A stretch of 64,000 nt of DNA from Steinernema hermaphroditum (taxonomy: Eukaryota > Nematoda > Chromadorea > Rhabditida > Steinernematidae). The translations under genes were made by a program, and so were the position numbers. Within the stretch, counting starts at the first letter, position 1. Each line of letters opens with the position of its first letter. The DNA lies in the NCBI GenBank assembly GCA_030435675.1, contig CM059621.1, positions 14,136,001 to 14,200,000 of the forward strand, read 5' to 3'. The notes beneath the pieces were generated by a model that saw only the letters and a list, made by a program, of their open reading frames with translations, was not told where the DNA came from and searched no databases. Below are positions 13,442-24,437 of this stretch, piece after piece.

Positions 13442-15306
13442 TTAGATGAGCATCGAGTTCCGCTTGGCCAGGTGGCGTGGGATCTCGTTGAGCGGTCCGA
13501 GGGCTCCGTGGTCGAGCTGTCCCTGCTGCACGTCCTTAGCGGTACCGTAGGCGAGCATGTAGCGGCCTCCGAGCTCGACCTTGCACACGTAGTCGCCGTG
13601 GAAGTGGATCTTCTGCGCGAAGTCCTCGTAGCTGACGAGCGTTTCGAAGGTGGTGTTGAAGCGCTTTTCGGCGGCGTTCTGGAGTTCACGGGCGATCAGG
13701 TTGATGTTGCAGCTGTGGAACTTGGGGCGCGACTCCAGCTCGGTGTACGTGTCCACGATCATATCGTTGAGGTGCACGTTGCAGCAGACGTAGCCTAGAT
13801 GGGTACGGTATACGCGGTACTTGACGAGTGGACTGACCGGTGGGGTTGTGGAAGCACTTAGGCAGGGGAAGAGGCTGGCGAGGAGGGTAGTAGTACTTGG
13901 TGGCCTGAGGATCGGCGGCTCCATTGGCAACACGTTGCTAAAAACGGACTACCGTAATCTCGGCCACGCTCGTCTCAAGACCGTTAAGATGTGAGAAGCG
14001 CGTTAGTGTTAGCACTTACGAACTTGAGCCAGTTCACGAAGTCAGTGTGCTCGCGCCCAAACGGACGCCCCGTGCGGAGCTGTGGCAGACGTGCACTTTT
14101 GGGCTGTGTTACGGTAAGTGGAGTGCGGTTAGGAAACAAACCCTGAACGGCTGGACGGGGGCGTTCATCGTGTAGCCCGACACGAATGCGTTGTTAGGCT
14201 GCTGTTGGAAGTTGTTATAGTTATCTTCCTGAAGTTGAGTGTTAGGGGAGGACGTCTGAGACGGGAACATCACGGAAACAGAATATAAGACATGATTGAC
14301 TATGTCTCATTAGAACAAATAATGAGATATTACACACGGGTACGGTAGGAAACTAGGGACGTCGTGAGATGACAAAGGATTGGGTCAGTTTAGGGGTAAA
14401 AGCATCACTTACGACTCGGGGAGCGAATTGAGGAGCTTCCTGAAATATGTCCATGAATTCAAAGTTATGCAAAAAGCGCCGAAACATCTTGAAAGAAGCG
14501 AAAACGTCCAAGGTCAGTCCAAAAGCTAACCGGTTTTCGGCTTTTTGACACAATGCGCAAAACTGATACGAATCTCTGAACCGAAAAACTCACTCTTCCG
14601 AAAGAAGGACGGACGTAGTTCTGGTTGACTTGGCGTCGTTCGCGAGATGAAACCTGAAGATAACGCGTCAGCCTTGGGTTCGGCTCCCTTCGCAACTCAC
14701 CTCGTCGTAAACCTCGATTCCTTGGATCTGGAACTGCTGGTCGCGGATTTTGTGGGCTGCTGAAAGAGGGCGTTGTGAGTGGATTTCAAAAGTGGCGTTA
14801 ATTATACGATTTTCTTTACTACGAAGGCACCAATTTGAAAATCAATTTCACGAAAAAGGACGCTTCTGTGTACAACATCCAGAATCTCAAAGGTTTGGGG
14901 GATATTTTTTGCTGGCTCTTTCATAGAGGAGTGTGAATTTCATCTTAGATGGCCAGTAGACGCCATAGGCGCAATCGTGTCTGATAGACAGATCACGGCT
15001 TTTCAAACACAGATAGCTCGTTTTTTTGGACATGGATCAACCCAAATAAAGTGGTTGTCTGAAAGAAAGTCAGAAAATTCTGCCCTTTTAGTCTCTTTTC
15101 GGATGTCTCAAAAAATCTTCTTTGGGAAACGGATTTCTGTTACAGTACCTAGTTCCTACATCTCTTGCTTCTCTATCGGTTCAAAATTGGGCACAATCTC
15201 TTATTTCTTATCAGGAACGTTTCCAAAGATACATTGAGTCATTTAAGAGGAAAGCCCACTTACCGTAGCAGGCGGCCACAATGAGAAGAACAATGAGAAC
15301 TCGCAT
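13442..15306 (-). CDS. Ground-like (grl) hedgehog-related secreted protein
   Basis: Exons on the minus strand: 15306-15264, 14759-14701, 14653-14594, 14439-14413, 14228-14142, 14103-14020, 13937-13838, 13794-13442. All phases agree and give 270 aa. Exon 1 is a signal peptide (MRVLIVLLIVAACY). Residues from about 20 to 150 are Gln/Asn/Pro-rich low-complexity. The C-terminal half is the ground-like domain: CFHNPTGYVCCN across the exon 7/8 junction, then a second conserved Cys (FHSCNIN), an AAEKRFNTTFE helix and a final Cys (DYVCKV). Such proteins are nematode-specific, secreted by epidermal and glial cells into cuticle or apical matrix. The family Cys pattern is intact. Exact subfamily is unknown. 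Confidence 0.85.
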
Positions 15307-16589
15307 CTCTACCGATTTCGTTTCTTCTGAAACAAAAAGGCAGTCGATGAGAAACGCTGACTAGCCGAGGTCGAAAGTGAAATCGCGGCACTTCAGCGCG
15401 GAGTTTCATCTTCTCCGTTATCGCATCGTGCATCTCATCTCGAAACGCCTCTCGAGCGCGCCGCCTCCTGGCGGATGAGCAGCGGTTGAAAAACGCGGCG
15501 ACCATAAACCCAAATGGCGACGAACGGAACTCGCCTCTAATGGGACGGGAATCCACTTTCGCGCCTCGGTGAATGATTCCCCAATCAGAAGGCAATAAAG
15601 CTCTCGGATGACATTGCCATAAATAAAACGGGAATTGGAGAAACTCTACGAATGATTCCTTGGGAATCGGACTCCTGAATGTCTATAGGACTATTTGAAC
15701 ATCTGTTGTTAGCAAAGTTCGTTTCAAACCTGTAGTTCTACCGATATCCTACAGATTGTCAGTTATATAAATTGTTTATAATCAAACAAAGGCACCTCTG
15801 ACTCTTCTGAGTCCCTATGTCCAAGGTGGTACTTTGAAAATTTGTGCATTCATCCAATAAGTCAGCTTCTTAAAGATGGATATCTCGGCGACGAGACACG
15901 CTGCTCTTACTTGTCTAGTTGCGTTAATGTTTTTGTCAGTTCTTGATAAGATCGTTCGTCTTGGCGGAACCGATTTCCAATGAGATAAGGGGAAAGCCTT
16001 GCCGCTAGCATGCACCGTAATCGTAAGAAGCTTTTGTCCAAAAATTTTATTGCAAGCAAAGGTCGTGGAATTGTCTTGTTTTACTATAGACGCGCAGGAG
16101 AGGAAGGATATAGAGAACTAACGGACTTTCTCTCTTCAACTTTTTTAGTTTTAATATCGTAATTTTTATAATTTTATTCAAGACCACAGAGACACAAAGA
16201 ACGAAAGCTTACGATCGATGCACACAACATGGACACCGAAAAATGAAAGTGTGCTTTGCAGACATTGTCTATCATCTGCACCCTGAGTGTCTATTACGGT
16301 CAGTCTGATTGTTTTCAGACAGTTCCGTAACGGAAAGTCTGAGCAGAGTCACAGACTGTCTACAAAATATCTTCTTTTTTAAGCCGCATTATCAAACAAA
16401 GGTCTTCTGGATTTGTACTTTAGATGTCTACTGTTCTCAATAAGTCTACTTTTCAGACAGTTGTACAATCAAACTCAAACTCAAAGTACAATCGAAAAGG
16501 CGACCAGACAGATTTGCAGACATCTAGAATCGTACGAGACACTCCCTGCAACCATATTTTTTATTTGTTCAACCTTTAGACACTTATAA
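15307..16589. other. Intergenic upstream of grl gene
   Basis: A GC-richer block at about 15390-15600 lies immediately upstream of the grl start and probably includes its promoter. The rest is AT-rich. Around 16240-16470, GTCTG and CAGAC motifs are dense. No coding region is supported. Confidence 0.4.
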
Positions 16590-17075
16590 ACCCGGCTGCG
16601 CGCGAATTCGCGCCCTCCAGGTACTAAAAGCCAATTAGCCTGTAGCCCTGCGGGCGGCAAGACACCATAGCCCTGCGGGCGGCAAGATTGGCGCTCATGT
16701 AAATGGCTAAAATGGGCGAAAAAACTGTAAAGTTTCACGAAACTCGAACCGAAAACACTGCTGGTTACAAAATAGGCAAAAAATCACTCAAAAACAGCAA
16801 AAAAATTCAAAGCCTAGCATCGCCAGAGAGATAGTGGAAGTAGAGCACTACCATTTCAACTGTTCGTGTGGCTCATTGCGAACGTTCTCTGTTTGTAAGC
16901 GGGCAGTGTCGGGTTCGGTTCCCTTCGGGGTCCTTATTTTGTGTGGGTGTTTCCGCCGTGCGCACGGAAAAACACACACACACACAGACCAACGGACCCG
17001 TCGGTTCTCCATTTATATACTTTTCATTTATATACTCCTTTCTCATTTATATATTTTTCTCCATTGTATAGGGGA
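16590..17075 (+). repeat. Dispersed repeat family R1, copy 1
   Basis: Begins AACCCGGCTGCGCGCGAATTC and matches 48332-48845 over nearly all its length. It contains tandem TAGCCCTGCGGGCGGCAAG units (two here, three in the other copy), a GGGTTCGGTTCCC block resembling a pol III B box, an (AC)n run and a TATA-rich end. The end is expanded here into several TTTATATAC units. Open frames inside are not conserved as protein between copies. Confidence 0.7.
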
Positions 17076-18385
17076 AGGTACCGTGGTCAAGCATTACTGA
17101 AGTGTCCCTAACACACGGAATACGGTACCTGTGTCTCCGCTACATGGCGACATTGAAATGGTTGAAATTAAAAAGAGACAATAAGATCAACAATTTGGAG
17201 AACAAAGGTCGCGCAATGCGATCGGCGACGCGGAAATCTCCGATTTATCCACAGAGAAATAAAGAAACTTTTTTCGAGTTCCCATAAAAACAGTGAAAAT
17301 TGGATCACCTAACGGGAACCCAAACGACTCGCCGTGCAGCCCTAATCGCTTCGGACATCTCCCGCCGTCTTCCGACGCGCGCGCGAAGTCGCAAAGTGTT
17401 TCTCCGCGGAGCCTCAGGCGACATTACCCAAATCGCCACCGCACGGCCGCCATTAATCAGCAGAGCCTCTCTGAGATCCAACTAGTTAGCGGAGACGCGA
17501 TTTTTGAAGCGGCGAATTAGCGGCGGCGGTTCTGGCGCTGGATCCGGGTGGAGAATAAATTAGCACAGAAGAGGAGGAAATGAGATTCCGCTGATCCCTC
17601 CCACCGTGATCCAATTTGAAACACCTTCGACGCGCCTTTGTTGCCAGCACAAGTGCACTTCTGGCTGATCCATTTTCGGACCTGTAAAAACGAGCGGTGT
17701 TCAGGTTTCGTCGGTTTGATGGATGAATTGTTAATTTGTGACGCGTGATTTCGGAAGACGAAATTGCGGAAATCCCACAGGTGCGCTAAGAAAACTGAAG
17801 AGATTTATCGATGTCTCGCTTTCGCAGCACAAAGAGGAGAAATTAAGTGGATTGGTTGGAAAGTGCATCGAAGCAAGATCTAAAGATCTTCACGCAAAAT
17901 ACGGAGTTTCCTGAAAATTGGTTATTTTGGATGTTTACATGTCCTGGATCTGAGATCTGAAGGGCCTTGCGGCTGTATGATCAAAGAAATGCTATTGGGG
18001 ACAAGCTCTGTGATTGGAACACTTGTATTTGCCAGACTCACTTCTCTCTATAGGCATTACGAGGTCTCAGATCTATCTTCCTGTCGAATCTCCTTGCAGC
18101 ATACGAGGAAAAAATTACGCCAAAACGAGCACCTGGAAAAGAGTAGAGAAACGAGAGAAAGCTACCGTATGATAGTTGCAATCGTCCCCAACACGATTTC
18201 TTGTGCCAGCGCAGGTGCAATACGGTAACTAGCTCCGCTTTGTTCGGAGCCGAACATCAGCGCCACGTCTACTGTCTGTCGGGACGTCTAGAATACAACG
18301 GCCCCAGATGCTCTCTTCACTTGTTGCACTTCTGATCTCCTGACCGGTCGAATCTCTCGCACCACTCTCAGCGTTCATTTCTGGA
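17076..18385. other. Intergenic, GC-rich block before kinase-like gene
   Basis: A GC-rich island at about 17290-17560 stands out from the AT-rich surroundings. A 75-codon open frame crosses it but has no family resemblance and no splice signals that connect it. It may be regulatory. The rest shows nothing supportable. Confidence 0.35.
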
Positions 18386-20026
18386 ATGGAATTTGCAGAC
18401 CCCATCAGTGAAGGCAAGGGCGTTGTATTTTGTATGTCACCATATGAGCATTATTTCAGATATCAAAGCCACAAAGAATGTGAGGAAGCTGGAGAAGAAG
18501 GGACGGAAAAATGACCCACGGATGAAGACGCTGCAACGGAGTTTGGAGACCGTGAACCCCGTGCAGCGCGTGGAATTGGCCAAGCATGTCGCCAGCCGAC
18601 ATGCAACGTTGGACAAACACCACACGGTTGGATCCGGCTCACACAAGTGAGTCAATGTTGGTGGAACATAGCAGAGTGATGCGTTGTTTCAGATACAAGG
18701 CGTTGCAGCAGGTACAACAGGGTCCTTTCGGTTTTACTTTCAAGGTCAAGCAGCTAGGCACGGAGAAGCTCTTCGCCATGAGGACGGAGCCGGCAACGAA
18801 GGAAGAACAGCTAACCCGCTTCAAGACCTTGAAGGTACACTACTCTCGTTGGTCGATTATATGCACATCTTACAGAACGAACTCATCGTCCTAAGGCTGT
18901 TCAAGGAACTTGATAAATCGAAGCGCGACCACTTCGTGCAGCTGATCGATTCAGGCAGCACTGAGGACTTCAACTTCATAGTGCTGACCCTTCTTGGAGA
19001 CAATCTCTACACGATCACGCGTCACCACCTGAATCGCACTTTCACGTTGGTCCCTTCTCCACTCTCGTATCTATCGTTACCTATCTAGGCCATCGACCGC
19101 TCTTCGGGTCTCCGTTCAAATGCTCCGCGCGTTGATGGACCTTCACGCGCTCGGCTATGTCCACCGCTTCCTAAAACCACACACATTCGCCGTTGGCCTG
19201 AATTCGCGTGTTTGCTTCATTCATATGTGCGAATTTCCTCTCGCGTGGCAGTTTCGCTATGGCAAAACCATCAAGTGAATTAGCTTTTCGCTGCGTTTCA
19301 TCGTATGGTACTTTAGACCGCCTCGACGCAGGGTGAAGATCATGGGAGCATTGCGCTACACCTCCCGAAACAGCCATCACAACCGCGAGCTCTCTCGTCG
19401 AGACGATCTCGAATCTTGGCTTTACCTCTCTTTGGAGTTCTTCCGCCTCTATGCGCTCCCGTGGCGTGGCGTCCAAAACGCAGCCAGTGTTCTCTTCCAT
19501 AAGGAGAAACTCTTCAATGACGAATGTAGGTGTCCTGTATAGTTCTCCACTGCAGTGTCAACCATTTAGACCCGAAGGTATTCAAGAAGACTTCCTCTGA
19601 ATATCGTGATATAATGCGTTACATTGACAACCTGAAGTACGACGAAACACCTGACTACGCGTTCCTTATGCAATGCCTGCAGAACGCGAAGGTAGCGCTC
19701 CGCTGTGACTTCACCCTTCCCTACGACTGGCAAGTCCTGCATGCAAAGATCTCAACAACACAGAGTACCGAGGACTCAGGAAAGCCCGCGAAGTACAATT
19801 AAATTCCATCTTTCCGTACCCTCTATAATATGTAACTTATAGACCCCCCGGCCCAAAATTTTACGAACCGACGATGAAGACGCAACAAAACACGAACGAG
19901 AACTTCAACGCGGCGACGAATGCGGAAGCACACGACGTGCTTATCGATGTGCAGATGGAAGGTACTTGTCAGAACGTGAAGGAGAAGCAGAAATCAGAGG
20001 ACTCGCAAGAGATGTACTCGGAGTGA
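18386..20026 (+). CDS. TTBK/CK1-family pseudokinase, left arm copy
   Basis: Exons join(18386-18413, 18460-18646, 18693-18834, 18876-19049, 19089-19274, 19317-19525, 19570-19792, 19843-20026) hold phase throughout. A GC-AG intron follows exon 1; an alternative start is MKTLQRS in exon 2. The fold matches tau-tubulin kinases: GPFGFTFKV glycine loop, GDNLYTI hinge region, ALRYTSRNSHHNRELSRRDDLESWLY activation-end and helix-F region, and LPWRG. Catalytic residues are gone: the ATP-anchoring Lys is Arg (FAMRTE), HRD-Asp is lost (HRFLKPHTF) and no DFG remains (HMCEF). It is therefore a predicted pseudokinase with a basic N-tail and an acidic C-tail. The gene heads the left arm of the inverted duplication and points toward the SH2-like gene. 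Confidence 0.8.
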
Positions 20027-20078
20027 ATATAAATATGTTTATGTAATTATAAATTACTTGTCCAGAATCTTAATCCTT

Positions 20079-20349
20079 TCATTTGAACAGAACCACCGCT
20101 ATTGTACCTATATAAAAATGAAGGAGACTGCTGTCTTCGTGGGTGACAAGAGAGCTGAAACGGCGTCCGACGATGCAGTGCCACGGAGCAGTGTAGAAAC
20201 TGTCGAAGCCTTTCTTGATATGCATGGCAATATCACCTGCAAAGATTCTTTGAGTTCTGAGACCTTCATCTCCACTCACCATCATCGGATCTTTTCCAGA
20301 TTCAGCTTCGAATCCCTCTTTAGATGCACCTTATTGTGGTTTTCGCCAT
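20079..20349 (-). pseudogene. Broken dynein light chain (left arm)
   Basis: Compared with the intact copy at 40166-40550, one A is missing from the A-run just after the start codon, shifting the frame. About 105 bp of exon 1 is also absent, removing the [21 protein letters not shown] region. Exon 2 still reads [20 protein letters not shown] and most of the beta-strand core, and lacks the final residues. Upstream sequence is shared with the 5' region of the SH2-like gene, so the promoter remains. Confidence 0.8.
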
Positions 20350-20534
20350 CTCTCCGGTTCGACCGCTTTCCTCGACAAAACAAATGAGAAGTGGCGTCTG
20401 CCGGAAACGTCGGTCTGTACAACTCGTGCAGACTGTCTTGGCGTCGGATCCAGACGTCCCAAGTCCTTAAAAGGGGTTTTGCAGCGCTGATACCACTTTT
20501 CGCCCCGGTCATACAGCGGCGACAGGTCTGCGCG

Positions 20535-21493
20535 ATGCCGACGTCCGCGATGGAGAACTCCGAGCACTTCGCTAGCGTGTTCTCCACCTGTTCGCAACAA
20601 CAGGTGAGTCGCCGCTCCATCGAGTTGTGACATCTCTTTGCAGGCAGCGCTGAAAGCTGAGGAGCGATCGTCAGTTACGGTATTCGAGAACGTCCAACCG
20701 GACGAAGAGATCGTCGGGTTCACGAACGAGCAGATTCGCGAGTGGCTATACGGCGGCGGAAGCCCGTTCTCAAAAACGATTACGGGCCCGCGACTGGCCT
20801 CCCGCTCCCGCTCGATCTCGCTCGGAAGCGAGCGAATGCGGAATCAGATGCCATCGTCGAAATCGGACGAAGAGGTCGGAGCAACGAGCGACGAGATTAA
20901 GCGCTCGATTCTTGGAGGGTGTGCTGCCGCGGGTCGTCAATAAAAAGAATCATTTGCTTTAGAAAACTGCCAAGAGTGGATCCCAAACAATGGAAGCTAA
21001 CCGAGAAGAACACGAAGTTCTTCATCGGAAGCGCTTCTCGCCAAGAAGCCGAAGAGGAGCTGCAGACGCTCGGAACGGCTTCCTTCCTTCTTTACGAAGA
21101 GGTTTATCACCCTCTGTAGTCGATACTCATTACATTTCACTGTAGGCACCAGACGTGCTGGTCTTCCTCTACTTCTCCCAGAGGCGCTTCTTCCATCGGT
21201 TTCCAGTGCGCCGTTGTCGGATCGTGAGGCCCCGAGTAGAACAGACGGAGTGGTGGAGTAGTCGGGAGAACTTTGCCTTGTTCCCTCGGGACGCGCTTTT
21301 CGAGGACCTCAACGACCTCATTGACTTCTATGCTGGTGCCATCGCTGACGGGAAGAACAAAGACACCACAGTCGATCCCTTCCAGAAGGCCTGCGCCGAG
21401 TTCGAGGGACTGGAATCCTGCAAGATCTACAAAATGATACACGGACGATGTTGCGGAGGCCGCTTCCACAAGAATGTTCGTCGGTTTATTTGA
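20535..21493 (+). CDS. SH2-like domain protein, left arm copy
   Basis: Exons join(20535-20603, 20644-20918, 20963-21101, 21146-21493), phases consistent, about 276 aa. Residues 1-115 are polar and Ser-rich with no known domain. From about residue 130 an SH2-like fold is visible: FFIGSASRQEAEEEL (start of domain and helix A), a FLLYEE strand where FLVRES is expected, RCRIVR, and FEDLNDLIDFY (helix B). The key phosphotyrosine-binding Arg of the FLVR strand is Tyr here, so classical binding is doubtful. The start is the Met in MPTSAMENSE; an in-frame upstream extension exists but overlaps the bidirectional promoter. It differs from the right-arm copy by one residue (Glu versus Lys in ISLGSxRMRN). 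Confidence 0.65.
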
Positions 21494-21709
21494 CGGTACC
21501 TTGGATGCATGATAAAGTTATTTTTCACTGTTTATCGACTTGCGGATTTTGTGTGTTTGCTCACAGCTATCGTTATTTATCACGCTTCCGCTTATTGCTG
21601 GTGCAGATCTTGCCATACAACTTCAGTGTCTGACAGGGCTGTACAGAACTAACTCGAAGAGGAAATCGGAACCAGAAGAAACGGTTCGAGGCGGATTCGA
21701 ATCTGCCTT

Positions 21710-21744
21710 TACTTCCACACAGCTCTGGTGGCTGTGTGGAAGTA
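21710..21744. other. Perfect 14-bp stem hairpin
   Basis: TACTTCCACACAGC and its exact complement flank a 7-nt loop (TCTGGTG). It lies between the SH2-like gene and the STARD7-like gene. It may be a chance palindrome or a transcript structure; it is too short for a typical miRNA precursor. Confidence 0.4.
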
Positions 21745-22141
21745 GGCTGCATCAGCGCCCTAGGGTTAACCTTCCAACTGACATTCACCATGTTTTTGCA
21801 ACTCGGGTCCCACAACAAAGAGATTGAGCTACAGCTGTCAAATGCATCTGGTTGTCCTGCGGGCACTTGCTCATTGCTGTAGTATTATATACATTTTCTA
21901 TTGTTTTCGTTAAAAATGACTATCAAAGCGGTGTAAATAGCTGAAAACGAAGAAATAATCATTCTAACGCGGGTTTCTTCTTTATTTTGGAAAACAAAAA
22001 TGTAAAATATGCGGAAGATTTGCACTGTGGCGCCACGGGAATTCTGAGCGTTGTGAGGCGATCGAACAGTTTCCACTAATTCAATTGTTGTGTTTCCATA
22101 AATCGGCACTTTGCAGCAATCAGAAGTGGACGACTTTAGCG

Positions 22142-23200
22142 ATGAGGCTATACTGGCGCCTTCTCACCAACTTTGTCCGAAATTATCGCAAAGTGAGTCA
22201 ATTCTTGAGTTAACCTAATATCAATCCATCTTTTTTAGATAGTCGCCCGTCGCTACCACTCCTCGCACACCTTTTTCGGGCTGCGTCTCCACGTCGCACG
22301 CCCAACAGCCATGCTCATGTTCTCCAGCGGTCTCTCGTTACGGCAGGTCGAATGCCGAAGTCCAACGCCCGCCAATGAAACGTACTTACCTTCAAGTGGA
22401 TCATATTGAACTGACTCTGCGTTTTTAGGCTGGACTGTGAAGAAGATTTCGAAGGCTGGGAACCCATGGTGCAGGAGGAATATCTACGCGTTTATCGAAG
22501 GAAGATCAACGCAGCCACGAATATATATGAATATCGCTGCGAAGGAACGTATTTTGACATAACGCCGCGCAGCTTTATCGACGCACAGGTTCCAGCAGCT
22601 CTGCATCACAAGTATTCATGGTCGATGTTGCAGAATAACGTCGAATACCGTCGAAAATGGGACTCGAATGTCATCTCATTGGAAATCCTGAATTCGCACC
22701 CGCAGAGCGGAACGCAAGTGATCCGCTGGATAGCGAAATTCCCTTTCCCGATGTATGCGCGGGAGTACGTTTACTTCCGCCAGCAGCTCGTCGACCACGA
22801 TAACAAGACGATCATGGTGACGAACCGGGCTCTGGACGAAGCCGACTATCCGGCCTCCAAGATGTACGTCCGAGTGAAGCTCTATCGGTCGTCGTTAGTA
22901 GTGCGCGCCCATGTGGACTTTGATCAAGTGAGCAAAAGAGTGGAATCACACAGGACAACCTCCTTTCAGAGTGGATTTGACTACACCCTAACGTACTGCG
23001 ACAACCCCGAGGCAAACATTCCTTCGACAGCCTACAACTGGATTGTCAACCAAGGCGGTCCTATCTTCTTGAACCAAGTTTACAACGCTGCAAAGGATTT
23101 GGAGATGACCCGTCCACGCGTCGAATATCACCAGGGCGTGCGATCGTCGTCAGAGACGGTTCTCTCGGGTGAAGAAGAAGAGCTGTGTCAACAAACTTGA
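22142..23200 (+). CDS. STARD7-like START-domain lipid-transfer protein
   Basis: Exons join(22142-22192, 22239-22381, 22429-22927, 22970-23200). The first 50 residues are basic and amphipathic (MRLYWRLLTNFVRNYRK), fitting a mitochondrial presequence. The START domain follows from about residue 75: EGWEPM, YRCEGTYFDITPR, KWDSNVISLE, FPFPMYAREYVYFRQ, then FDYTLTYCDNPEANIP and the C-terminal helix IVNQGGPIFLNQVY. This order and the PMYxRxYVYxR motif are typical of STARD7, which moves phosphatidylcholine to mitochondria. The last intron is 42 nt, a multiple of three and stop-free, so retention would insert 14 residues (VSKRVESHRTTSFQ). The tail after the domain is Ser/Glu-rich. Confidence 0.9.
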
Positions 23201-23790
23201 CATGTTTTTGGTGATCAATTCATAGTAACGTTATTGTATGTTAATTACTTTAGATTTTACAAGCTTTATTGTTTTGAGTATGTGCATGTCGTTGTGTTGG
23301 TGTTTGAAGTGGTTTCGGTGTGGGTGGTCGGCCTTCGTTCGTTTTCCAACGAACCTCTGGGGTCCGCTTGAGCGATCGACCGCCTTAATTGTTGGCATGT
23401 CGCCCAAATAGAGTTCGTCTAAACGTCACAATCTGTCTAGACAAGGTACAAAAGCTTATAAGAAGAAATGTCGGTGTCCAGTTGCAGCCCTTTCAATGTC
23501 GCAGTTCGCCGTACGGTCCTTCCAGCATTGTTCCATTCACTCTTTCCTTAGAATGACTACAAAAGTGCTTATCCTTGATCTATGTGCAGTAAACCTTGGC
23601 TAGATTAATTCCCTATCCGACCACCACTCAAGGATTCAGCAGACAACTATACGAAAGGTGCAGAAACATCAATGCTGAGAATAACCCTCTCCTGCGCAAG
23701 CATACAAGACAACCAAATCATACCAACGCACAACCAAGCAACGATACGACATAATATTTATAAATGAAGTTGCATTTATATTTAGAGCAT
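23201..23790. other. Intergenic between convergent genes
   Basis: The STARD7-like gene and the 169-aa gene end toward each other here. A GTCTAGAC palindrome lies at 23436-23443. No further gene is supported. Confidence 0.4.
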
Positions 23791-24437
23791 TTAAAGCTTC
23801 AGTCGCTTCCCTGTAGAGTCCTTCCAGCCGTGGCGGCCTGCCACTATTTCCTCGATACAATCTAAAAAGAGGTATCAGGCACAAACTCATTAGTATGAAC
23901 GCACTTAAATCTTTGTTTACGAAGAATTCTTGGATCTCCAGGAGCGTGATAGGAGTGAGCCGCGGTTCCGGGAATTCGAAGTCATCTGCTGCTATTGTCC
24001 ACATGGTTTCACCATTTCGATCTGCGCCGCTCTGCACGAACCACTCCTGGTTGTTGAGCTCTTCTTCGATGTGCTCCCTGTCGCAGTACCAGCTTACATC
24101 GAAATTTCTCCTGAAATAGAAGCGATAAAACATATGTGACACATCTCTAAACTCACGATATAAATAGGCAAATATCGGAACATGTTAATCCTTTCTTGCT
24201 TCTGGAATTGCGGAACACGACCAGAACTATCTCGGTGGTGCTCCAGGCTCTTTCCGACCGATCGTTTGCGATGCTAGCTTCATAATCCAGGTGTTGTTTT
24301 AGTTTCTGCTTGTAGACCATATAGCTGACAGGTGAGCGTAAAGAAGAAGAACATACGTTGGAAATAACTCACTGGATATCGAACATGCTCATAGGACACT
24401 CCACCACTTGATAGTCGGCCTGTTCGGGAGAACTCAT
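23791..24437 (-). CDS. Unrecognised 169-aa protein, four exons
   Basis: Minus-strand exons 24437-24373, 24324-24157, 24110-23905, 23861-23791 splice with consistent phase. The start follows a TTTTCAG acceptor-like site by 4 nt, suggesting trans-splicing. The protein begins MSSPEQADYQVVECPMSMF. It has a charged helix (YKQKLKQHLDYEASIANDRSERAW), a mostly hydrophobic strand (TEIVLVVF), a conserved-looking WYCDREHIEEELNNQEWF segment and a basic end (TGKRLKL). There is no signal peptide or membrane helix. I do not recognise the family. It is divergent from pole-2 with about 720 bp between starts, so the two may share a promoter. Confidence 0.65.

Larger units (their letters stand above)
18387..21505 (+). 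repeat. Left arm of a large inverted duplication
   Basis: Gene order and exon structure (TTBK-like, dynein light chain, SH2-like) recur in reverse orientation at 39010-42430. Similarity ends sharply just after the SH2-like stop, at the shared GGTACCTTG, beyond which the two sequences are unrelated. The SH2-like half is almost identical between arms, while the kinase half is clearly diverged. Confidence 0.9.

Noticed and set aside
13442..13933. Cystatin-like or transthyretin-like reading of the single 163-codon frame
   Set aside because: Splicing at 13838/13794 yields the CFHNPTGYVCCN ground-like signature, which the unspliced frame destroys.
17293..17520. 75-codon plus-strand frame
   Set aside because: Lies in a GC-rich island; no motif, and no linkage to neighbouring exons in phase.
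20331..20723. 130-codon minus-strand frame
   Set aside because: Same antisense shadow in the left arm, with no splice sites or family resemblance.
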